Assembly: GCA_021809185.1 (NCBI GenBank)
Contig: JAKBAI010000018.1
Coordinates: 1 to 40,371, forward strand
Length of the DNA stretch: 40,371 nt
Direction of reading: 5' to 3'
Origin: Planctomycetota bacterium
GTDB lineage: Bacteria > Planctomycetota > Planctomycetia > Gemmatales > Gemmataceae
Shown in pieces: positions 34,273-40,371 of the stretch; positions within the stretch are counted from its first letter, which is position 1; each line of letters starts with the position of its first letter. The translations under genes were made by a program, and so were the position numbers. A model generated the notes under the pieces. The model saw only the letters and a program-made list of their open reading frames with translations, had not been told where the DNA came from and made no database searches.

Positions 34273-34445
34273 CAGCTCAAGCTTGACCTGGTGAAGGCCC
34301 CGGACTACTGCATCAAATACGTAATCGTCAACGAACGGTGACAGATCAAGGAAGACAATCACGGCCCGAGTTCTACCGCCTACTCGGTTGCTGGATGCTC
34401 AATTGTAGGGCGAGGAAGAAGCGGTTGGAGCTGTTGACACGGTAG
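34273..34445 (+). pseudogene. Decayed YgjP-like (M48/DUF45) metallohydrolase fragment
   Basis: One frame reads QLKLDLVKAPDYCIKYVIVN then ER and a stop at 34339-34341, continuing QIKEDNHGP. A shift near 34368 gives FYRLLGCWMLNCRARKKRLE then LLTR and a stop at 34443-34445. This follows the C-terminal pattern of YgjP-family metal-dependent hydrolases, which have a segment like APxxCIDYVIVHELCHL, then NHxPxFYRLL and RKxxLE. The zinc motif HELCH is destroyed here (NER-stop-Q). Such genes often accompany type I restriction systems, so this may be the relic of a former restriction locus. Everything upstream of residue-level recognition is lost. Confidence 0.6.
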
Positions 34446-34489
34446 AGACAACACCCACGACTGCGATATAAAATCAGGGAATAACCACC

Positions 34490-37400
34490 ATGGTAATCAA
34501 CTGGGCAAACCTCCGCGTGAGGGTCGATTCAATGCAAGACGCGTTCGAGGAGCTCTGTTGCCAGCTCGCTGCCGGTGAATCGCCAGCTGAGGGGGCACGG
34601 TTCATCCGAAAAGGCACGCCCGATGCTGGTGTAGAGTGTTTCTGGATATTACCCAACGGCGATGAGCACGCTTGGCAGGCGAAGTACTTCCTGTCCACTC
34701 CGAACGCACACCAATGGAAACAGGTCGATGATTCGGTTAAAACTGCTCTGAAGCAACACCCACGAATAACGAAGTACATTATCTGCATGCCGTTCGATCG
34801 ACCCGACGCCAGAGTGACCGGGCACAAGTCATCCTTAGACAGATGGGACGAGCGAGTGGCGAAGTGGAAGAAGTTGGCTAGGGCTAAGGACAAAAATCGA
34901 TCGGTCGAGTTCGAATTCTGGGGCAACCACGAATTGACCAAGCTACTAAGCCTCAAGAAGAACCGTGGGCGATTCTGGTTCTGGTTTGAGAGCGAGGAGT
35001 TTACCCAAGAGTGGTTTTCTAACAAGCTTGAGGAGTCGATTGCGAACGCTGGGGATCGCTACACTCCGGAATTGAACGTTGAATTACCTATCTCGAAATC
35101 ATTCGAGGCCTTGGGCCGCACGCCGGAATTTCACAAACGGGTGGGAGATCTGTATCAATCGATGCGAGAGGAAGTCAGCAGGCTCTCTCGCGAAGCCATC
35201 CGCAACGAGATCACTACCATTAAAAAATCCCTGCAAGAGCTGCCAGATATTGTCTTCGATAAAATCTCTGCAAAGATCGATCACATTCAAAACGAAATGC
35301 GAGGGAGTGTAGAAGTTGTATTCAATCTCCTCGATAACGTTCTGCTACCACTCGATGTCGATACGTACACATCCGTTCGACCGATCCCCTGGAACCAACT
35401 CGAAGACCTGTTGCAGAAGATTCTCAAGCAGATCAATAACTTGAGAGACACTGTGCAGCGGATGGCCAGCGAGCATAGTTTGGCCAAGCAACAGAAAAGC
35501 GGTGAGCTAGACGAATACCACCGAATGATCCTCTTACCCTTTATGAATCGCATCGACTATGCCGAGCGCGCCTCCTCGGATCTTCTCAAGTTCTGCAGCG
35601 TCGAAGAAGCGATGCTCGCTAATCAACCCGGGTTGTTGCTTGTTGGCGAAGCTGGACAGGGTAAGACACATCTACTGTGTGACGTTGCCTCCCGCGATTT
35701 GAAGGCAGGTTGGCCCAGACTGTTGTTTCACGGCTCACATTTCAGGGATGCCGACCCGTTTTCGCAGATCATTTCGCTTCTTGGGTTGAACTGTACAACA
35801 GCCGAGTTTCTGGGTGCTCTCGAAGCCGCTGGCCAAGACTACAATTCCCGCGTCCTGATCTTGATCGATGCCCTCAACGAGGGCGAAGGTCGAAGCTTGT
35901 GGGAAAAGCATCTCGCGGGCATGCTCCCTCAAATATACCAACACCCATGGCTTGGGATCGCATTGAGCGTCCGCGACTACTATTACGAAAATATGGTAAT
36001 CCCGAAAAAACTCGTGTCCGAGCAGCGTTTGACTCGGGTGATCCACAATGGGTTCCAAGAGCAAGAGCACAAAGCGGTCCAACGGTTCTTCTCTTACTTT
36101 AAAATCCAAGCCACTGGCCCGCTTCTCGTCCCTGAGTTCTCAAACCCTCTGTATCTGATGCTATACTGCAAGACAGTGAACCCGAAGCGGAAGGAGTTCA
36201 CTCAGATGCCGCCTGGCATCCGGGGCATCACCGCGTTGCTAAACGCATTCCTCGATGCCGTTAACGATCGGCTTTCGGAAAAGGGCTTCGACCCAAAAGA
36301 TAACTTGGGCCATAAAGCTGCGGATGAGATCGCGGCCCTTATAGCCGAATCAGGGAACTACAATCTGCCAAGGGCGCAGGTTAAGACTAAACTGAACCAA
36401 CTGTGCCCGACCCCACCCAACGAGTACCCTCGCAGCTTGTTATGCAAACTCGTTGCCGAGGATTTATTCTCCGAAAGCCGCTTGCCCATCGGCAGCGAAG
36501 TCCAGGAAGTCGTTCACTTCACTTACGAGCGGTTTGCCGATCATCTACTTGCGACGCACTATCTGGATAAGAATAAAGACTCCCTCAAAAAGGCATTCGG
36601 ACCTCGGACCTCGCTAGGGAAGATGCTTCGCGGGAAAGCGGAATCGTCGGAGTACGCTGGCCTGAAAGAAGCCCTCTCAATTCAACTTCCCGAACGGTTC
36701 AAACTGGAGTTGGTCGACCTAGTTCCCGAACTGAAGCAGCAAGAGTCGACTCAGTTGGCGTTCCTTCGTAGCTTGGTTTGGAGAGACGCGAGTTCCTTTC
36801 CTAAGGCAATGTTCGAGTACCTTGACTCGCTCAGAAAGTTCCCTCACCTCCAAGCTGAGGTTCTCAATTCACTACTGGCCGTTGCTCCTATACCGAACCA
36901 CCCGCTCAACGCGGACTATCTGCACGAACATCTGCTTAAAAGCCCAATGCCCGAGCGGGATTCGTGGTGGTCGGTTTTTATCTCAAGGGATGGGGAGAAG
37001 AACCGTGCAGTGAATCGTCTGATAGACTGGGCCTGGGAGGACACGGACAAGTCCGCTGTCAGCGAAGAGGTGGTCCTCCTAACAGGTATCCCTCTCACGT
37101 GGTTTCTGTCCTCGATGAGCCCCATCGTGCGGGACCGAGCAACGAAAGCCCTTGTTCGTCTGTTCGACAATCGGCTACTGGTGCTCACCAAACTCATTCA
37201 CCGTTTTCGGGAAGTAAACGATCCATACGTAAGTGAACGACTTGTCGCGGTTGCCTACGGGTGTGCGTTGCGTGCTAGCAAGATCGCCGGTTTGAAGGAG
37301 TTGGCCGAAATGGTGGCTGATGTGGTGTTCGGCAAAAACGGCTTCCAGCCGAACCTGCTCACCCGTGATTACGGCCGGGGCGTGATCGACGTCGCTCGCC

Positions 37401-39163
37401 ACTGCAAGGCAGTATTACCTAACGCACATCCGAAAGCCTACCCGCCGTATGGCAGTAAGTGCCCGGAGCTGCGAATATCTTCGACCAAGAAGAACCAGAA
37501 AAAAGGGAAGCATCGAGTGGTAGACCCAGAGAAGGAGCAGTCAAGAAAGATAATCCATTTGTTGGCCACTGACCGACACTATTCCAAGTTCGGCAAAAGA
37601 TACGTAATAGGCCACTATCCCTTCAACGAATGGACAAAAGTTCATGTTAAAAAAAGTACACCTAAAACTTCAAATGCTCCGTATGAGGAGTTCCTGAGCC
37701 ACCTCTCGCAACGGCAGAGGAAGTTATTCGACATCTATATAGATGCGTTCCAGGAAGCAGAAGACATCCGTCAGCTATCGCTCGAAGAGAGAGCAGCCCA
37801 AGGGCAAGACTGCACAGACCAGCAAATTGAAGAGATGGTGCATACAGCGGAAGCTGATTTCCTGCAGAGCTTGCACGGGAAGGAAAACTTGCTCAAAAAG
37901 TTCCAGGAGTTCATCAAGCCCTATGTGGAGCATCCAATGAGGTATAAAGAGGGCACTCCGATCGACATTGATGAGGCCACACGATGGCTGGTCCAACGGG
38001 TGCTGGAATTCGGCTGGACTCATGAGCGATTTGGCTGGTTCGACGATGACATTATTGGGATTGACCCCACTCACGACCTGATAGGGCCATCAAAACCGTC
38101 ATTTTCAGACCCGACCGGGGAAAAGTATCTGTGGATTGCCTATCGAGAGCTGTTGGCCAGGCTCGCCGACAACTACCACGTTAGAAAAAGGCATGGCACC
38201 AAACAGGAACTGCTGGTGGTTTGCCGTGGATTTTGGGATCTTGAGTCCGGTAGTCGCGATGACGTTGACCCATCGGTTGTCATCCGGAGTACTAAGAACG
38301 AGAATTCTGCAGATGGTCACAGTCTCTGCTGGTGGTCTCCGGTTGCAGTTACCGACTGGCAGAGGGAGTTAGATGATGCTACCTGGATCGAGTCGAAAGA
38401 TGATCTGCCATGTCCGAAGGCGATGCTTTCCGTCTCTCGCCAGGATCGCTCGGACAGTTGGTACGTCCTCGATACTGATGTCGTCTGGATGCAACCATCC
38501 AGCCTTGGGTGCAAAAACTACGATTTGCCCCGACGCAGACTTTGGTACCAACTCCGAAGTTATCTGGTGAAGAAGAACCAAGCTGATTCTTTCTTCCGAG
38601 GGGCCAAGCGTCAGCTCTTAAAAAACTCCTGGATGCCCAACCCTTTTGTAGTACGGGACGTGGCCCATGGCGAATTCTACTGGTCACCCGAGTACAAGGC
38701 GTGGAAGTCTAAAGAGGGGACTGAGTGGCAGGAGGTCGGTCTCAAAGATATGTCGTATGAGGTTTTATTGACGGCCATTGCATACAGCCAAGAATCCCAA
38801 GGGGCCGATCGCTCTCTTGACGACAGTTTACTATTTAGCATCCCAACCCAAGAGTTGGTGGAAGGGATGGCTCTGCGGTGGAGCGGTGTCGAAGGCACAT
38901 TCATCGACCAACAAGGCAAGTTAGCTGCCTTCGACCCGTCGATTGATGAGAGCGGCCCCTCGGCACTCTTGGTGCGTGCAGACCTGTTGAAAAAGTACTT
39001 GAACGACAACGGGCTTGAGCTGTTTTGGATGCTGAGGGGGGAGAAGAATCTCCCCGGAGGTCGGAGCCGTTCAGCTGCTCCAGGACGCCTTGAGATCGAA
39101 GGGGTATATCGCCTTACTCCCAAAGGAATTGTCGGTAGTCGAATTGCTGAGTATCGAAAGTAA
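34490..39163 (+). CDS. Avs-like defence protein: PD-(D/E)XK nuclease fused to STAND/NACHT NTPase
   Basis: The 1557-residue protein begins with a restriction-endonuclease-like domain (about 1-170): FEELCCQLA (19-27), GTPDAGVEC with D45 and E49, and WQAKYF with Q63 and K65 form a PD-(D/E)XK site. A helical region leads to a STAND/NACHT NTPase with Walker A GEAGQGKTH (386-394) and Walker B LILIDALNEG (456-465, D460), then SVRD (R495). The remaining thousand residues are helical-repeat-like, with a C-terminal part of no recognised fold. Nuclease, STAND NTPase and long sensor is the design of Avs proteins, which detect phage proteins and then cut DNA. I infer that role. AGGGA precedes the ATG. It is the last gene of the GC-rich island. 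Confidence 0.85.
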   Translation: MVINWANLRVRVDSMQDAFEELCCQLAAGESPAEGARFIRKGTPDAGVECFWILPNGDEHAWQAKYFLSTPNAHQWKQVDDSVKTALKQHPRITKYIICMPFDRPDARVTGHKSSLDRWDERVAKWKKLARAKDKNRSVEFEFWGNHELTKLLSLKKNRGRFWFWFESEEFTQEWFSNKLEESIANAGDRYTPELNVELPISKSFEALGRTPEFHKRVGDLYQSMREEVSRLSREAIRNEITTIKKSLQELPDIVFDKISAKIDHIQNEMRGSVEVVFNLLDNVLLPLDVDTYTSVRPIPWNQLEDLLQKILKQINNLRDTVQRMASEHSLAKQQKSGELDEYHRMILLPFMNRIDYAERASSDLLKFCSVEEAMLANQPGLLLVGEAGQGKTHLLCDVASRDLKAGWPRLLFHGSHFRDADPFSQIISLLGLNCTTAEFLGALEAAGQDYNSRVLILIDALNEGEGRSLWEKHLAGMLPQIYQHPWLGIALSVRDYYYENMVIPKKLVSEQRLTRVIHNGFQEQEHKAVQRFFSYFKIQATGPLLVPEFSNPLYLMLYCKTVNPKRKEFTQMPPGIRGITALLNAFLDAVNDRLSEKGFDPKDNLGHKAADEIAALIAESGNYNLPRAQVKTKLNQLCPTPPNEYPRSLLCKLVAEDLFSESRLPIGSEVQEVVHFTYERFADHLLATHYLDKNKDSLKKAFGPRTSLGKMLRGKAESSEYAGLKEALSIQLPERFKLELVDLVPELKQQESTQLAFLRSLVWRDASSFPKAMFEYLDSLRKFPHLQAEVLNSLLAVAPIPNHPLNADYLHEHLLKSPMPERDSWWSVFISRDGEKNRAVNRLIDWAWEDTDKSAVSEEVVLLTGIPLTWFLSSMSPIVRDRATKALVRLFDNRLLVLTKLIHRFREVNDPYVSERLVAVAYGCALRASKIAGLKELAEMVADVVFGKNGFQPNLLTRDYGRGVIDVARHCKAVLPNAHPKAYPPYGSKCPELRISSTKKNQKKGKHRVVDPEKEQSRKIIHLLATDRHYSKFGKRYVIGHYPFNEWTKVHVKKSTPKTSNAPYEEFLSHLSQRQRKLFDIYIDAFQEAEDIRQLSLEERAAQGQDCTDQQIEEMVHTAEADFLQSLHGKENLLKKFQEFIKPYVEHPMRYKEGTPIDIDEATRWLVQRVLEFGWTHERFGWFDDDIIGIDPTHDLIGPSKPSFSDPTGEKYLWIAYRELLARLADNYHVRKRHGTKQELLVVCRGFWDLESGSRDDVDPSVVIRSTKNENSADGHSLCWWSPVAVTDWQRELDDATWIESKDDLPCPKAMLSVSRQDRSDSWYVLDTDVVWMQPSSLGCKNYDLPRRRLWYQLRSYLVKKNQADSFFRGAKRQLLKNSWMPNPFVVRDVAHGEFYWSPEYKAWKSKEGTEWQEVGLKDMSYEVLLTAIAYSQESQGADRSLDDSLLFSIPTQELVEGMALRWSGVEGTFIDQQGKLAAFDPSIDESGPSALLVRADLLKKYLNDNGLELFWMLRGEKNLPGGRSRSAAPGRLEIEGVYRLTPKGIVGSRIAEYRK

Positions 39164-39364
39164 ACAGAAGCAGGGGGTTGACACCCCCTGCTCGCCTTGC
39201 CAACGAACACCATAAAACGACTTGAACCCTGAATCGACTCTCCCCGAAAACAGAACCAGGGGGTTGACACCCCCCCGGCTCGCCTTGCCAACGAACACCG
39301 TAAAATGACTTAATCCCTGTTTCGTCTCTCCCCGAAAACAGAATCAGGGGGTTGACACCCCCTG
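39164..39364. repeat. 86-88 bp tandem repeat carrying hairpins
   Basis: Units begin ACAGAA at 39164, 39250 and 39338 (two full units and a partial third). Each opens with a hairpin of the form CAGGGGGT-TGAC-ACCCCCTG (39171-39190, about 39257-39279 with extra Cs, and 39345-39364). A shared stretch, CTCGCCTTGCCAACGAACAC, and a run ending CTCTCCCCGAAAAC follow in full units. The hairpins sit between two converging genes. The first can end the Avs-like transcript; the third is followed on the minus strand by ATTCTGTTTTC and can end the beta-propeller transcript. It looks like a dispersed repeat family. Confidence 0.9.
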
Positions 39365-39389
39365 ATTTTACTTCAAACTATCCGCGGGG

Positions 39390-40371
39390 TTATTGTTTTT
39401 TGTAGCCAATGGCGTACAGTTTTTTGAAACCATGGAGGATCATTTGTCCATTGGCAAAAGCGGGAGACGCGGTAAAATCATCGTTAAGGCGGTTCTCCGC
39501 TAAGCGTTCGAACTCTTTGCCAGGTTTAACTACCGTAATGGTACCATCGCGGCACGTCAAGAAGATTTTCCCATCGGCGAGGACGGGGGAAGCGCGATAG
39601 CGCCCTCCATGAGTGCGTTGATCGTAATAGAGCTGGCCTGTCTTCGCATCTAAACAGAGAAGATTGCCATTTTCTTTACAGAGATAAACCAGGCCATTAT
39701 AAAGCAATGGGCAGGGGACATCCGGGGTGCCGTGTGCTATACGCCATTTTTCGAATTTGGAACCGATCCCAATCTTACCACGTGCCGAAGGATCGAGAGC
39801 AACAACAGGGCCGTTTTTCGCGGTGGGGATGATAATGAGTTCGCTAGTAGCCAGAGGGGTTGAGACAAAACGCAGAGTGGGATTGTAACCTTTTTTGGGG
39901 TTCAAATCGCCAACGCGCCAGAGTTCTTTACCATCTTTCAAATCGTGGCCAATGGCATAATCGTTGCCATGGCTAATGAGAACAGCATCTTTGCCGTTTT
40001 GCCAGATCATCGCCGAAGCATAAGAGTGTTCGCATTCGGCCCGGCCATCACTTGTTCGTTCGACTTTCCAGATCTGCTTCCCGGTATTCTTTTCGAGAGC
40101 GATAACATGCGCTCCGCCCGTATAAAGCAATTGCAGATAGAGGCCATCCTGGTATAAGATCGGAGTCGAGTGCATACCGAACTGGATATTGAATTTCCCA
40201 TAGCGTTTCTGGGTATTGAATTGCCAAACTTTCTTGCCATCGAGAGTAAAACAGCCCAGCTCGCCATTGCCGACAAATGCGTAGACATGTTTTCCATCGG
40301 TGCTACAAGTGGCCGAAGCGGCGTTCCCTTCATCTTGGCGTACTTTGCCGATAACGGTTTGACCCGTCGTT
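39390..40371 (-). CDS. PQQ-like beta-propeller repeat protein, 5' part outside window
   Basis: The frame is open from the right edge to TAA at 39390-39392; the N-terminus is beyond the window, so the ATG at 40175 is internal. About 326 residues are visible. They show repeated blades of the PQQ/BamB type: DGKHVYAFVGNGELGCFTLD, GGAHVIALEKNTGKQIWKVE, LVYLCKENGNLLCLDAKTGQ and KIFLTCRDGTITVVKPGKE. The blade pattern is an alternating strand with A/G-x-D-x-x-T-G-K-x-x-W turns. Such proteins are abundant in Planctomycetota, usually exported, and mostly of unknown function. PQQ binding itself is not implied. It converges on the Avs-like gene, with hairpin repeats between them. Confidence 0.9.
   Translation of the reverse strand, partial: TTGQTVIGKVRQDEGNAASATCSTDGKHVYAFVGNGELGCFTLDGKKVWQFNTQKRYGKFNIQFGMHSTPILYQDGLYLQLLYTGGAHVIALEKNTGKQIWKVERTSDGRAECEHSYASAMIWQNGKDAVLISHGNDYAIGHDLKDGKELWRVGDLNPKKGYNPTLRFVSTPLATSELIIIPTAKNGPVVALDPSARGKIGIGSKFEKWRIAHGTPDVPCPLLYNGLVYLCKENGNLLCLDAKTGQLYYDQRTHGGRYRASPVLADGKIFLTCRDGTITVVKPGKEFERLAENRLNDDFTASPAFANGQMILHGFKKLYAIGYKKQ

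Larger units (their letters stand above)
33084..39163. mobile_element. Probable horizontally acquired defence island
   Basis: The block from the GIY-YIG gene to the end of the large NTPase gene is visibly richer in G and C, with C/G-ending codons (CTC, GCC, AAG), than the A/T-rich genes on either side. It contains two nuclease genes, two decayed gene remnants and no housekeeping gene. It is bounded by inverted and direct repeats on the left (32950-33082) and hairpin repeats on the right (39164-39364). No integrase, transposase or tRNA attachment site is visible, so the mode of entry is unknown. Confidence 0.6.

Noticed and set aside
38677-39291. 204-codon antisense frame over the end of the Avs-like gene and the repeats
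   Set aside because: It begins in the tandem repeat and runs antisense to a well supported gene; the N-terminus is just translated repeat.
39164-39364. CRISPR array
   Set aside because: The 86-88 bp units are repeated along their full length with no unique spacers, and no cas gene is present.

Overview
The window looks like chromosomal DNA of a planctomycete, probably Gemmatales-like. The evidence is a Tat-exported DUF1501 protein, a secreted protein with Tyr-Trp-Glu-Pro repeats, a PQQ-type beta-propeller protein, long AT-rich intergenic gaps, and a soluble FtsH-like cassette of a kind I associate with Planctomycetota. Base composition is moderately AT-rich except for one visibly GC-richer block near the right end. 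No rRNA, tRNA, CRISPR array or transposase was seen.

Layout. Positions 1-12000 hold unlinked genes: a partial DUF1501 protein (-), a class V aminotransferase (-), a secreted repeat protein (+), an NtrC-type sigma-54 activator (+), FabH (-), a 30-residue membrane protein (+) and a membrane-anchored HtrA protease (-). RNA 3'-phosphate cyclase RtcA (+, 12093-13223) follows.

Positions 13379-23283 hold the most interesting locus. All genes are on the + strand: a NrdG-like radical SAM protein, an unknown 364-residue protein, a coiled-coil protein of 192 residues, a soluble AAA+/M41 protease (FtsH-like, no membrane segments), an 82-residue protein and a 1240-residue protein. The small proteins and the large protein resemble, from memory, the accessory families described for 'FtsH ternary systems', an NTP-dependent group proposed to act in biological conflict. 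Between the coding regions are short tandem arrays, a hairpin over a stop codon and a 22-codon leader whose stop overlaps the protease start.

Positions 23502-30371 (-) encode the pyruvate dehydrogenase complex in the order aceE, aceF, lpd, with unusually long spacers. 6-Phosphogluconate dehydrogenase (+) follows at 31446-32903.

Positions 33084-39163 (+) form a probable horizontally acquired defence island. It holds a GIY-YIG/DUF4357 nuclease, a frameshifted small gene, a decayed YgjP-like metallohydrolase, and a 1557-residue protein joining a PD-(D/E)XK nuclease to a STAND/NACHT NTPase, the architecture of Avs anti-phage sensors. A nested inverted repeat bounds the island on the left and an 86-88 bp hairpin-bearing tandem repeat on the right. 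The window ends inside a PQQ-like beta-propeller gene (-).
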